The translations under genes were made by a program, and so were the position numbers. Shown in pieces: positions 6,276 to 15,440 of a stretch of 36,450 nucleotides of DNA; the stretch's first letter is position 1; the number at the start of each line of letters is the position of its first letter. The notes under the pieces are model-generated. The model did not search any database, was not told where the DNA came from, and saw nothing but the letters and a program-made list of their open reading frames with translations. The stretch spans positions 1 to 36,450 of the forward strand of contig JAFYNL010000064.1 of the NCBI GenBank assembly GCA_017548075.1, read 5' to 3'. The stretch comes from Bacteroidaceae bacterium (GTDB taxonomy: Bacteria; Bacteroidota; Bacteroidia; Bacteroidales; Bacteroidaceae).

Positions 6276-7961
6276 TTATTGTCGTACAAACTTGTAGTTT
6301 GTTACGCCGCATTCCTGCATAATGCCCTTGATGCGGTCGATATGTTTCTGCGGAACGCCCTTGCAAACGTTGATGCGAACATTGTGGTCCTTGCGGATTG
6401 CCACTTCCTTGAGGTGCTGTCCAATGTCATCAACATCCCATTTCCATGAGCAGATGGTGTAGTTCTTCCAGCTGAAGCCGTCGAAAATGCCTCTCCTTTC
6501 CCAGATGGAAGTCTTTGTTCCGCAGTCTTTTGGAGGCGTTCCTGTAAGCAGAATGGTCAGTTCGGGATTGATGTTGCCCTTGATGCCGGCAGGAATCTGA
6601 ACAGGTTTAGTGATGAGATTGACCGTTAGTTTTCCAGTATTGGACTTTGTCTGCATCTCCACCTTCTTCAAAGCCGAAGCAGGAAGGTCGGGCAGATTAT
6701 TGACGTCGAGTTCCTTGCCGTCGAGCATAACCTTGTAGTACTTTGTATGAAATGCCGTTGGATAGCCACAAACGGGATGTTCCTCTATGAAAGAGTCTTC
6801 GCCCCTCACCACCCATGTGCCTTTTAACCAAGTCACAACAATGGCAGGGCCATGCTTCTTGATAAAATCTTTTGCATCAGCATTTGGAATAAAGGCATTC
6901 AGCATTTTCTTTCCTGAGAAGGGCTTCACCTCATCTGTCGAGACGAGTCCCATTCCAGGCACAGCCACCGTGACGGGTTTGTCGTCTTGTACTTTATTTT
7001 CTTCAACTGCAGGTAAAGCAGTTTCGTTCGAGACAATCATCTCCTCTACTTTCGGTTTGGCAAAGGCAACTAAGGCCAGAACCATGAGTGCAGGCAGGAT
7101 GAGTCCTTTGCTCATCAACCAGCGATTGGAATTGTGTTTGTGCATCATCTTGATTCGCTTTTTGAGTGAATGGTGACTGAGGTTGTTGCAGACCGTCTGC
7201 AGTCGGCCTCCCACAGCTTTCGTCACGAGTAATAGTTGATATGTCTTTGCATCGATGCCAAAGTTAAGTACTGCGTCGTCGGCTTCGTATTCGTGGATTG
7301 CTTTCAGGTCGCGACCCAAGAGATAGACGAAGGGATTGAACCATTGAACGGCCTTCACGACTTCGAGGAGAAGCAGGTCGAAAGTGTGGCGCAAGCGGAT
7401 GTGAGCCTGTTCGTGAGCCAAGATGGGACGACGAAGGTGCTCGTAATCCGAAACGCTTATAATTATATAATGTAGGAAACTGTACGGAGCAAAGTCGCCT
7501 CCGCGAATGACAACCGTATTGCCGAACTCGTCTTTTGTTCGCAAACCGCCTCTTATCTCGTCCCAAAGTCGGAAGAGTTGCAGGAAGAAGATGAAGAGAG
7601 AAGCAAGTAAGCCAAAGAAATAGAGGCACTTAACGACCTGCATCATATCGATTCGGAAGGTCGGGACTTGTGCCGCTTCCTCTGTTTCGGGCAAGATTAC
7701 TTGAGGAGTCTGGATGTTCTGCTCCACACTTTGAGTGGGCTCAGCAATCATTTCGATATGCGGAACTGCTATTTCCTCGTAGCTGAGATAGCTGGGTTTC
7801 TTCAGGTTTAGGTGTATTGCAGGCAAAATCATCGAGACCAAGAGGACTCCAAGCAGAGCCATACGATTGAATCTGTGGAATGTCTCGCGACTCAGCAGAA
7901 GGGCAAAACTTCCGTAAAGAAGTGCCAGCAATAAAGCGGATTTTATAATGTAAGCGAACAT
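6276..7961 (-). CDS. M56-family (BlaR1/MecR1-like) membrane metallopeptidase sensor
   Basis: 561 residues. Two N-terminal membrane helices (about 3-24, 33-52), another at 110-130, then a cytoplasmic zinc-protease part with HEQAH at 183-187 and the downstream HEYEAD glutamate at about 226, and a fourth helix near 282-300. In the BlaR1/MecR1 scheme such a protein senses an envelope signal and cleaves the BlaI-type repressor encoded just upstream. The C-terminal 220 residues are not a penicillin-binding sensor: no SxxK/SxN set was seen. The segment about 515-561 (VRINVCKGVPQKHIDRIKGIMQ) resembles the ExbD/TolR periplasmic motif. It starts one base after the repressor stop. Confidence 0.88.
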   Translation of the reverse strand: MFAYIIKSALLLALLYGSFALLLSRETFHRFNRMALLGVLLVSMILPAIHLNLKKPSYLSYEEIAVPHIEMIAEPTQSVEQNIQTPQVILPETEEAAQVPTFRIDMMQVVKCLYFFGLLASLFIFFLQLFRLWDEIRGGLRTKDEFGNTVVIRGGDFAPYSFLHYIIISVSDYEHLRRPILAHEQAHIRLRHTFDLLLLEVVKAVQWFNPFVYLLGRDLKAIHEYEADDAVLNFGIDAKTYQLLLVTKAVGGRLQTVCNNLSHHSLKKRIKMMHKHNSNRWLMSKGLILPALMVLALVAFAKPKVEEMIVSNETALPAVEENKVQDDKPVTVAVPGMGLVSTDEVKPFSGKKMLNAFIPNADAKDFIKKHGPAIVVTWLKGTWVVRGEDSFIEEHPVCGYPTAFHTKYYKVMLDGKELDVNNLPDLPASALKKVEMQTKSNTGKLTVNLITKPVQIPAGIKGNINPELTILLTGTPPKDCGTKTSIWERRGIFDGFSWKNYTICSWKWDVDDIGQHLKEVAIRKDHNVRINVCKGVPQKHIDRIKGIMQECGVTNYKFVRQ

Positions 7962-7962
7962 A

Positions 7963-8346
7963 TTAACTCTGTATTAAATCAAGTATCTCTTGCAAATCCT
8001 CGTCGGAAAGCTCTTCGTTCTGTATGAGGAAGGAACAGAAACGCTTTGTGGAGTTGCCGAAGAGCGTGTCCTTCACATCGTTTACCACATGAGCGATGTA
8101 CTTCTCGCGCGAGAGCATGGGCGAATAATAAAAGGTTCGGCCCGTCTCTTCCTTCTTTTTGTGCTCCACATAACCCTTCGCCTCCAGTATTTTCAGGAAG
8201 GTTGCCACAGTTGTGTAGGCAGGTTTGGGTTCCTCGTAACCCTCTACAATCTCGCCGACAGTAAGGGCGTGAGTCTCGTCCCAAAGCACATTCATCACTT
8301 CCATTTCTGCTCGAGTGAGGGGCTTCATTCCGTTCTTTTCCTTCAT
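7963..8346 (-). CDS. BlaI/MecI/CopY-family transcriptional repressor
   Basis: 127 residues from ATG 8346; the longer frame to 8397 adds 17 residues with no family resemblance. A winged helix-turn-helix occupies residues about 5-75 (LTRAEMEVMNVLWDE...YTTVATFLKILEAKGYVEHKKK..GRTFYYSP), followed by a helical dimerisation part. The family binds TACA/TGTA-type palindromes as a dimer and is inactivated by proteolysis by the partner M56 protein encoded one base downstream. The target is most likely its own operon plus unlinked genes; no beta-lactamase is present here. Confidence 0.93.
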   Translation of the reverse strand: MKEKNGMKPLTRAEMEVMNVLWDETHALTVGEIVEGYEEPKPAYTTVATFLKILEAKGYVEHKKKEETGRTFYYSPMLSREKYIAHVVNDVKDTLFGNSTKRFCSFLIQNEELSDEDLQEILDLIQS

Positions 8347-8607
8347 AATATTCGCTTTTTCTATTGCAAAGGAACGGACTTTACGGCAAGCAGGCAAGAG
8401 AAAAACGAAAAAAGGCAGCCTCGAGTGCCACCTTTTAACATATTTATTTAGTTTTGGCCGTCCGTTTATTAGTAGTTAACAAAAAGCCCCTATAATTGAT
8501 GCCTGCAGTTACGTTGGCAAACAACCCTAGTGTCGTTGGCAAAGTTAACGTGTTACGTTGGCCAACTTAACGTGTTACGTTGGCAATCGTAACTGGGATT
8601 GTTTCCC
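8347..8607. other. Intergenic region with BlaI promoter zone and 22-base repeats
   Basis: 261 bases without a gene. The upstream region of the repressor (8347-8400) has CCTTTGC near 8365, an imperfect -7 element. Further on, 8508-8589 is a tandem repeat (listed separately). No clear terminator was found for the CotH gene that ends at 8608. Confidence 0.5.
8508..8589. repeat. 22-base tandem repeat, block 1
   Basis: Units read TGTTACGTTGGCMAACTTAA plus CG with exact 22-base spacing (8551-8572, 8573-8589), preceded by more diverged copies at 8531-8550 and 8508-8522. Each unit junction holds AACGT-GTT-ACGTT, a perfect short inverted repeat. The same unit, in the other orientation, forms the array at 19955-20018. 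Confidence 0.75.
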
Positions 8608-11600
8608 CTACTCTACTTTTACGAGCCTCTTTTTGCCGTTGATGATGTAGATTCCAGACTTGGTAATACGGTCGAGACGAGTGCCGCTAAGGGTATAGAT
8701 GACTGCATCTTTCAGATCAGCAAGAGGAGCGAATATGCCGTCATCATCGCGAAGGACTGTTACAAGAGCAGTTGCCTTCTTGTTGGAACCGTCGGTTGCC
8801 TTAGCCGTAATCGTAGCCGTTCCTGCTGCAATGGCTGTGATAATACCGTCTGCAACTGTCGCAACAGCCTCATCGGAAGTGGTCCAAGCAAGCGTCTTAA
8901 CCGTCGCATTCTCAGGAACTATCGTGACTGTCAACGTCGTATCTCTTCCCGCAATCATCTCAAATTCGCTTGGATCGAGTAAGATAGAGGTGACGTAAGT
9001 CTTTGCCAAAGTAACATCATAGCTCTCGTTCTCAGGTTGACAAACTACTCCATTTGCAGCGATGAACATCTGATTCTGTATCTGATAGGTTCCGCCAGCG
9101 AATTCATCTCCTCCAACAAGCGTGAAGGTCAATGCTGTACCCGTTGTCGAAGCAAAGTTCTCGTTGTTTGGAGCATAGACAATCAGGTGGACTCCATCCT
9201 CCCTCGGGAAAGCATTTGCGATGTGCGCAGCTGAATTAACCTTATTTCCAAACACGACGCTTCCTTCCTGAACAGACAGATTCTCCGAAAGCACGATGTC
9301 GGCTTCGTAAGCAGTTGCGGCTCTATTCATGTTCACCCAAACAGTCACCTTTCTGGTTCCGCCAGCCTTGACGGAAGCGTTGCTCGAGTAAAGATTTGCC
9401 GTGAGATTGTTCTCTCCAAGCGGAACGTCGTTAAGAATACGACGAACAGTAACGAAATCGGCCACATTGATATGGCTGTCCATATTTGCATCGGCATTGA
9501 CTATCTCGAAGCCTTCAGGCGTTTCTCCTGTCAGATAAGACGCAATCCATTCGGCATCGGTTTCGTCCAAGACACCATTACCATTGACGTCGCCAGCAAG
9601 ATGACTGATGTTATAGTAAACATTATCATCCGTTTTGAGAACGACACAATGAGTGGCATCGAAGATGGGATATGCATCCTGTCCGATTGTCTGATACCAA
9701 ACCGGGTCCATCGTCTTACCGCTATTGAGCTGATAGCAGACCTTGCCGCCCTCCACCTCTTCGGTTGTGACACGATTGACTTGGGTTGTTACCGTGCTAT
9801 AACAGTTCACAGCAGTTGCACCACCCCGATAGAAGTCGTTACGATAGTTGTAACCCGTTACAGTTCCTATGTTGTAGCAGTTCTGCAGAGTACCGCCTGT
9901 GCCGAACCAACCGCAGATGGCCGCACTCTCGCTATTTCCTGTTATATCGCCTGTGTTGTAACAATTTGTGATGGAGAATGTGCAGGATGAGCCCTTGTTG
10001 CAGCCTATAATACCAGCCGCATTAGCCCCCGTTGCCGTCACATTCGCTTCGTTGCCCACCATGGATATCGTCACATTACCCGAACCGGTAGAACCGCCGA
10101 CAAGACCGACATAGTTCTTTCCGCTGATAGAGCATGTACTGTCGAGAACAAGATTTGAGATATTTGCTCCACCACTCACTTGACCAAAGAGTCCGGTATA
10201 TTCTCCGCCAGAGATATGAAGGTTCTTGATGCGATGTCCGTGCCCATCGAAGACACCTCGGAACGCCTTCGTATTGACTCCTATAGGATGGAACTGGCTG
10301 TCATAGCCCTCCATATCCAAATCTGCTTCAAGGTGAGCAGTACTGTACAACGCACCTTCCGAAACTGCATTGGCGAACTCGATGAGTTGCTCTGGAGTAG
10401 AAATGAAGAAGGTAGTGTCTTCGTACATGGTACCCGGATCGTAACCTAAATAGTTGTCAATCCACGACAAACGAGACGGAATATAGTTTCGCAAAACGTC
10501 AACCTCTGCATCGAAAGAGCCGAGAGCAGAAACATTCTGATGAACATTACTATTCAGAATCGGCCAACGAATGAAGTTGAGATTGGCAGAAGCCTCAATA
10601 TCCGTGGCCATACTATCCAGCCAAGCAAGAAGTGTCTTCTCGTCGAGCAGGCCTTCCTTACGGCTTTCTCTCCACATCTGATTAAGTCTGTCGTAGGCCC
10701 CATTATCGCTAAGAACACGAGAGACAAACGATTTCATCTGACCTGCAGCACTGCCGCCCTGATAAGCCCATGTGCTACGACCATTGACGGGATAAATGCG
10801 TCGGTCGTTATCAAAAGCGAGGTCGAAGTCCCAAGGAGGAGAAACGAAGAACTGATTCTCTTCACGCTCCTTATACATATAAACGCTCCAATAAGTATCC
10901 ATGTTGCCCGAGAACTCGCCTACAAGGAAATGCTTGAGGAACGACTCTACATCGAGATACTTGCGGAAGCCATTTACAGGATCGGTATAGTTGCTGGCAA
11001 AGAGAGACGACTCCATCAGGTTGAAGGCACTCTGGATGTAGTTGTGCTGTTGTGTCGTGATATCATCGTCGCCAGGATGCTTGATGGTAACGGGATTACC
11101 ACGATTGCTGCTGAACCAACTCGACTCCTGACTGGCATAAGCATCAATCTCGACAAGATAACCACCAGTCAGTTCCGGTTCTTGATTGTCATCAGGCGTC
11201 ATCTCAGTAACAGGAACACGATTTCTGTCGACAGACACTTGGTCGCAAAGCTGATAGCAGCCTTTGTACTCGCCATTCATGATAACATCAACTGGCTGAG
11301 CCCAAGGTGTGTAAGGCATATCGAGACGCTTGCTCACCTCGAAAGCCAAGCAGTTGCGCAAAAGAGTCTTATCGCCATAATTGTTGATGAGCGTCCACTT
11401 CTTAGCCTTTGCAGGACTTTCCATCGAAGAGCCTCTGAGCATATGATGGCTCTTGCCGTCAGCAAACTTAATGCGCCAAGGTTTCTTGGGGAAACTCCAC
11501 GAAGCATTGCCTCGACCTCGAGTAGTAATCGGATACTCCTGAATGCGAGTACCTCCATCGTAAGTAATCGTGATGTTCGAAGGCAACTCCGTTACCTTAT

Positions 11601-12180
11601 CCTTCGGGTCATAGCCTGCATAAATGTGAATGCTGACGGTTGGAAGGTTTGTTACCTGATACCAAACAGAATCAACACCCTCACCTTCGTAACCATAGAA
11701 CTCCAGTTCCGCAATGTTGCATCGAGCATCGGCAGGACCAACATAACGTACATAGCGGAAACCACGCGTTACAGGGACATTAGCATAGTATGTCTTTCTG
11801 GCTGAACCCTTGTTAGGAATCAAATACAGAGGAACTGCATCGAGGAAATCAGGACTATTACTGCCTTCGAAGACCGCGAGTTGGACACGACCTTCCTGAC
11901 TTGTGCGAGGGCTCCAACCAACTTTAGTGATGACATGAGGTGTGCCTAAATCAAGACCAACCCATGTGTTGGAACGACCCATCGAAGCGTAGAAGGTGTC
12001 GTAATTGCCGTCGAACGCATCAGCCGGAGTATTAACTGTCGAACTCGACTGGTTAGTGCTATAATCTATGTTGGGCGAACCAATAGGTGTACCGCTGAGT
12101 TTCTCTGAGACAGGAGCATCCTGAGCATAACAGAACACTACTGCCATCATTAGAAACAATATCGTTGAAATCCTTTTCAT
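8608..12180 (-). CDS. Giant secreted CotH-kinase-like protein with discoidin, GLUG, dockerin-, cohesin- and Ig-like modules
   Basis: 1190 residues. Order: Sec signal (1-20); F5/8C discoidin-like domain (about 25-165); CotH domain (about 175-470) with RGRGNASWSFPKKPWRIKF, YKGCYQL and WDFDLAFDND; GLUG-type repeats (about 610-770); a dockerin-like pair (GDVNGNGVLDETDAEW and ADANMDSHINVADF, about 855-920); a cohesin-like beta domain (about 920-1050); a bacterial Ig-like BIG2 domain (about 1060-1145); and a tail LSGTRLDRITKSGIYIINGK typical of type IX secretion or Por sorting. CotH proteins are atypical kinases that phosphorylate secreted proteins. A -7 element (TACTTTTG, 12226-12219) precedes it. 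Catalytic activity and binding partners are inferred. Confidence 0.85.
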   Translation of the reverse strand: MKRISTILFLMMAVVFCYAQDAPVSEKLSGTPIGSPNIDYSTNQSSSTVNTPADAFDGNYDTFYASMGRSNTWVGLDLGTPHVITKVGWSPRTSQEGRVQLAVFEGSNSPDFLDAVPLYLIPNKGSARKTYYANVPVTRGFRYVRYVGPADARCNIAELEFYGYEGEGVDSVWYQVTNLPTVSIHIYAGYDPKDKVTELPSNITITYDGGTRIQEYPITTRGRGNASWSFPKKPWRIKFADGKSHHMLRGSSMESPAKAKKWTLINNYGDKTLLRNCLAFEVSKRLDMPYTPWAQPVDVIMNGEYKGCYQLCDQVSVDRNRVPVTEMTPDDNQEPELTGGYLVEIDAYASQESSWFSSNRGNPVTIKHPGDDDITTQQHNYIQSAFNLMESSLFASNYTDPVNGFRKYLDVESFLKHFLVGEFSGNMDTYWSVYMYKEREENQFFVSPPWDFDLAFDNDRRIYPVNGRSTWAYQGGSAAGQMKSFVSRVLSDNGAYDRLNQMWRESRKEGLLDEKTLLAWLDSMATDIEASANLNFIRWPILNSNVHQNVSALGSFDAEVDVLRNYIPSRLSWIDNYLGYDPGTMYEDTTFFISTPEQLIEFANAVSEGALYSTAHLEADLDMEGYDSQFHPIGVNTKAFRGVFDGHGHRIKNLHISGGEYTGLFGQVSGGANISNLVLDSTCSISGKNYVGLVGGSTGSGNVTISMVGNEANVTATGANAAGIIGCNKGSSCTFSITNCYNTGDITGNSESAAICGWFGTGGTLQNCYNIGTVTGYNYRNDFYRGGATAVNCYSTVTTQVNRVTTEEVEGGKVCYQLNSGKTMDPVWYQTIGQDAYPIFDATHCVVLKTDDNVYYNISHLAGDVNGNGVLDETDAEWIASYLTGETPEGFEIVNADANMDSHINVADFVTVRRILNDVPLGENNLTANLYSSNASVKAGGTRKVTVWVNMNRAATAYEADIVLSENLSVQEGSVVFGNKVNSAAHIANAFPREDGVHLIVYAPNNENFASTTGTALTFTLVGGDEFAGGTYQIQNQMFIAANGVVCQPENESYDVTLAKTYVTSILLDPSEFEMIAGRDTTLTVTIVPENATVKTLAWTTSDEAVATVADGIITAIAAGTATITAKATDGSNKKATALVTVLRDDDGIFAPLADLKDAVIYTLSGTRLDRITKSGIYIINGKKRLVKVE

Positions 12181-12218
12181 TCTATATCTGTGGATATGCT
12201 CTTATTCATTCCAAACCG

Positions 12219-12226
12219 CAAAAGTA
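12219..12226 (-). promoter_or_regulatory. -7 element for the CotH gene
   Basis: On the minus strand TACTTTTG (12226 to 12219) fits TAnnTTTG. A TTTG lies 24 bases upstream (12254-12251), slightly wider than usual. The leader is about 33 bases. Confidence 0.45.
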
Positions 12227-12332
12227 CTTTTATTTGCTTAAATATGCAAGCAAACAGACACCTTTTTAATATAATAATGTAAGAAAGTGCAAATTATTTG
12301 CAATAAAACAACAATCGGAACAGAGAAATGGT

Positions 12333-12340
12333 TAACTTTG
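12333..12340 (+). promoter_or_regulatory. -7 element for the beta-propeller operon
   Basis: TAACTTTG at 12333-12340, 24 bases before ATG 12364. It is divergent from the CotH promoter in the same 183-base gap. Confidence 0.5.
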
Positions 12341-12363
12341 TACACGCAAAAGACTAAAGAAAA

Positions 12364-13713
12364 ATGAGATTCCTGTTTCTTTCAACCATTTTGTGTTTTC
12401 TTTCCCTTAACACAATAACGGCACAAGGCGACCTGACTCACGAAGTGGCAGCAGATACGCTTCGTTGGCCTGTTCCACAAGTCGACCCAAGTTGGCAGTT
12501 AGAGTATATGCCACATAATAACGCCAACCATAATGTCTATGTCTATAAGGACAAACTCTACGACGGACTCTTTACCCGCACTCTTGGTTGGAATGGAGGC
12601 GATGGAGTGCAGACAACGGCTCTTCCCGACGGCAATGTCTTCTGGAGTTTCAACGATAGTTTCTATGGTCGAGCTACAGGAACATCGACTCGTATCCGTC
12701 AGTCTTGCAACTTCCCTCGCAACACGATTATGGTGCAAACACCTGGCGAAGATGGTCTTCCAGGTACGAAGAGCACCAACTTCAAATGGCTTGCAGATTG
12801 GGTGCAACGCACAAATGCAAGCGGAGACGGCTACTATCATGCTCGCACTCACATTCGTCACCCTAAAGGCGAAAAGACTGCGGCTCAGATCAGGAACGGC
12901 GAAATCGACCAGACTTACCTCTATTGGGCAGGCGACGGAACAGTTGTTGATGGGCAACTTCAAGTGCTTTGGGCGGGAGTCTATAATGGAACGGAGAATC
13001 TGATGCAAAGCGACAATCGTGCTCTCGCCATCTATTCGCTCGAAGGAACACCCGGAGGCAATACTTACCTCAAGCTCTTAAGTGTCGACCATAACTTCTT
13101 TGAGAAAGATCCCATCGGCTATGGAAACACGCTTTGGGAGGACGAAGACGGACATACTTACCTCTATTCCTGCAATCAGTTCAAGAAGAACCCAGACGAT
13201 ATGCTCAACACTTCGTCGCCAGTTGTAGCTCGCAGCCAGACTCACGACCTCCGTTCGCCTTGGGAATACTATGTTGCAGATGCTAGTGGAAACTTTCATT
13301 GGCAAAGTTCCTACCCTACTTCTGAAGAGGTGAATCGTTCCGCCATCAGTTCCAGAAGCGTTTCTACTGCGTGGGTTTTCAAGGATGGAGATTGGTACTA
13401 TATGACGGCTCAAGGTTATGTCTTCTCGAAGCAAGTTTATATTATGCGAAGCCGCAATCCTTGGGGACCTTTCGAAGAGTGTCATCAGCTTTGGACGATG
13501 CCTTGGGTGCTCGACAAGATTGGTGTTCGAACTTACGGAAAGTTTTATATGCCGCACCTTCATCAATCCCTTTCTCGAGAAGGAGAACTCGTCTTCTCGA
13601 CCAATACAGATTGCGATAATTGGAACGACAACTTCAATAGTAAGGGCTCAGCCGATTTCTATCGCCCCTACTTCTTCCGCATTTATAATTGGAAAGCCAT
13701 CTTCGACGAATGA
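12364..13713 (+). CDS. Secreted beta-propeller protein, DUF5005/DUF4185-like
   Basis: 449 residues with a Sec signal peptide (to about TAQG, 20). The body has repeating short W/Y-rich strands with acidic turns (LPDGNVFWSFNDSFYG, LWEDEDGHTYLYSCNQF, VFKDGDWYYMTAQ, LVFSTNTDCDNWND), the look of a five-bladed propeller of the DUF5005 or DUF4185 type, which is related in shape to GH43/GH32-like glycan-acting proteins. I am not certain which family, and no catalytic residues are assigned. It is the first gene of a three-gene operon; its stop overlaps the next start (ATGA at 13710-13713). Substrate unknown; a complex glycan is an inference from the neighbours. Confidence 0.7.
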   Translation: MRFLFLSTILCFLSLNTITAQGDLTHEVAADTLRWPVPQVDPSWQLEYMPHNNANHNVYVYKDKLYDGLFTRTLGWNGGDGVQTTALPDGNVFWSFNDSFYGRATGTSTRIRQSCNFPRNTIMVQTPGEDGLPGTKSTNFKWLADWVQRTNASGDGYYHARTHIRHPKGEKTAAQIRNGEIDQTYLYWAGDGTVVDGQLQVLWAGVYNGTENLMQSDNRALAIYSLEGTPGGNTYLKLLSVDHNFFEKDPIGYGNTLWEDEDGHTYLYSCNQFKKNPDDMLNTSSPVVARSQTHDLRSPWEYYVADASGNFHWQSSYPTSEEVNRSAISSRSVSTAWVFKDGDWYYMTAQGYVFSKQVYIMRSRNPWGPFEECHQLWTMPWVLDKIGVRTYGKFYMPHLHQSLSREGELVFSTNTDCDNWNDNFNSKGSADFYRPYFFRIYNWKAIFDE

Positions 13714-14480
13714 AACACACACGATTCTTTCTCCTACTTTGCCTCATCCTAACCTCATGTTACAAGTTGGTTTCGACCTTTGCACCCAGCGAAGTTGAGC
13801 CCGGACAAACCTTCGAGGTAAGCTTTACCGTTATCGACGATGGCTCTGAAACTCAGAACTTTGTGACCGATTGGAGTTTTGCAGGCGTTCGAGTTCCTAA
13901 AGGTTGGACAGTAACTGTGCCGGAAGGTGCACACCAACAGTTTGCCGAAGATTGGGTTTACTATAGCGACGGCTCTAAAGTTAACAGCTCGCACGATATG
14001 GAGCCTTGCGAGAAACTGACTCAGTTCTACAATTCTGCTTGCCCAAAGACTGGCTATACTTGGTCGGGATTCAAGAGCGTGAACAAGATTCCGAAGAACA
14101 TCTCGGCTTGTTGGCGAAATGGTTGCGACAGTATTCGCGTCACTTTCCTTGTTACCGTTCCTGAAGATGCAACGCCAGGTCGCTACCAGATTGACTTTAT
14201 GGGAGGTGATGAGGAAGAAGATGCAGGCATCGACAAATACAATAAGTACTCAGATGCCAAAGACTCGCGACTCTTTCACGTAGGCACAGCAGCTGGCTCC
14301 TATGTAAAGAACAGAAATGCTTCTCTGGCTCGAACCGTCATTGTTACTGAGGCGACGAGCATAACAGAACTTAAAGAAACTCAGGACCTTAAAGTCCACG
14401 CCTTTGACCTTAGTGGACGTCCAGCCACGAAACAATCAGGTATCATCATTAAGAACGGTAAAAAGATTATTAAACGATGA
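13710..14480 (+). CDS. Lipoprotein with beta-sandwich domain and sorting-type tail
   Basis: 256 residues from ATG 13710, which overlaps the previous stop as ATGA (translational coupling); the longer in-frame ATG 13689 lies inside the upstream gene. Signal with lipobox LTSC (MKHTRFFLLLCLILTSC). The mature part starts with an Ig/NPCBM-like sandwich pattern (EVEPGQTFEVSFTVIDDG; VTVPEDATPGRYQIDF) and contains several cysteines. It ends with HAFDLSGRPATKQSGIIIKN plus GKKIIKR, which resembles a type IX secretion C-terminal signal. Having both a lipobox and such a tail is unusual. Probably a cell-surface accessory of the flanking propeller and SGNH proteins. Confidence 0.65.
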   Translation: MKHTRFFLLLCLILTSCYKLVSTFAPSEVEPGQTFEVSFTVIDDGSETQNFVTDWSFAGVRVPKGWTVTVPEGAHQQFAEDWVYYSDGSKVNSSHDMEPCEKLTQFYNSACPKTGYTWSGFKSVNKIPKNISACWRNGCDSIRVTFLVTVPEDATPGRYQIDFMGGDEEEDAGIDKYNKYSDAKDSRLFHVGTAAGSYVKNRNASLARTVIVTEATSITELKETQDLKVHAFDLSGRPATKQSGIIIKNGKKIIKR

Positions 14481-15361
14481 AAAAGCTTCTAGCCCTACTC
14501 CTTTGTCTTCCTGCGTATTCGCAGAGCATGCTCGTAAACACCACTTCGGGCAACACTACAGCCTATCCCACAAACGAGATTGAGTCTGTGACATTTACAG
14601 AAGAAACTACAGAGCCTGTAGCGACTTCCAGCAAAATACAGATGAAGCGAAACATCGTCTTTCTAGGGCATAGCATTTGGCGAAACGACAACTATTTCGT
14701 GAAGTATCAGAACTCAGGAACATTCGTAACGCCTTTCACAGGAACTTTCAAAGGTCGCGGATATCAGACACTTTTGCAAGAGGTCTTCGACTTCCCTTCT
14801 GTCTATTCTCCTGGACCAGATGGAGGTTATAGCGGTTATTCTTTGGGAGGTACGAGTGCAACAGACAGTAAGAGTATTGCGGTAGTTGCTCAACAAAGCG
14901 ATAACGGCTGGCCAAACGTTCAGAACGCTATTTGGACGATTGATTTCATAACCAACGATTTCAAGCGAAACGTTCCTCTCGGCTCCTTCTCGGACTACAA
15001 GAATGCTACTGGCCCAGCCACTTTCTACGGGGCAGTTCGGCAACTTTACGACAAGATAAAGGCGCTTTCCGGAAACGATGTGATTATTGTCTTTGCAAAT
15101 GCCACGAAGCGAAACAACTCGAACTACACAAGCACGAGCCAGAATACAGTTGGTTGCACTTTAGCCGATTACGAGTTGGCATTGCTGACTTGCGCAGCTT
15201 TTAATACGAATTGGTATTTTGTCGACCAGAACAGACTTTCGGGTATTACGGACGAGAATCTGCCTGCAGTCACAGCTGACGGACTTCACCTTAACAATCT
15301 CGGCTACACAATGGCAGTCCGACCTTGGATTGACGTTCTCCGAACTCTAGCCGACAAATAA
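14477..15361 (+). CDS. Secreted SGNH/GDSL-type hydrolase
   Basis: 294 residues; the ATG overlaps the previous stop (ATGA 14477-14480). Signal peptide to about residue 16. Residues 18-45 carry the segment AYPTNEIESVTFTEE, an IDSV-type N-terminal strand module common in Bacteroidota secreted proteins. The hydrolase part starts IVFLGHSIW (Ser of block I), has a block III-like IVFANATKRN, and ends with DGLHLNNLGY (Asp-x-x-His of block V). Such enzymes usually deacylate carbohydrates. The block I Gly-His-Ser and the altered block III make it a divergent member, so activity is likely but unproven. Confidence 0.8.
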   Translation: MKKLLALLLCLPAYSQSMLVNTTSGNTTAYPTNEIESVTFTEETTEPVATSSKIQMKRNIVFLGHSIWRNDNYFVKYQNSGTFVTPFTGTFKGRGYQTLLQEVFDFPSVYSPGPDGGYSGYSLGGTSATDSKSIAVVAQQSDNGWPNVQNAIWTIDFITNDFKRNVPLGSFSDYKNATGPATFYGAVRQLYDKIKALSGNDVIIVFANATKRNNSNYTSTSQNTVGCTLADYELALLTCAAFNTNWYFVDQNRLSGITDENLPAVTADGLHLNNLGYTMAVRPWIDVLRTLADK

Positions 15362-15387
15362 AAGAATAAAAGTAAAACGAAGAGCCC

Positions 15388-15417
15388 CACTCATTACGAG
15401 CGAGGCTCTTCTCCCTA
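15388..15417. terminator. Hairpin with CTCATTACGAG apex, copy 1
   Basis: AAGAGCC pairs with GGCTCTT around an inner CTC-ATTAC-GAG hairpin. It sits between the convergent SGNH and dockerin genes and has T-rich sequence on its minus side (TTTTACTTTTATT), so it probably terminates both transcripts. Confidence 0.7.
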
Positions 15418-15440
15418 AAATTGTTTGCCTCAACTTAGCT

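Noticed and set aside
7963-8397. Beta-lactam resistance operon
   Set aside because: BlaI and M56 proteins are present, but there is no beta-lactamase and no penicillin-binding sensor domain.
10540-11805. 421-residue plus-strand open frame opposite the CotH gene
   Set aside because: Antisense shadow; the minus frame holds recognisable CotH motifs.
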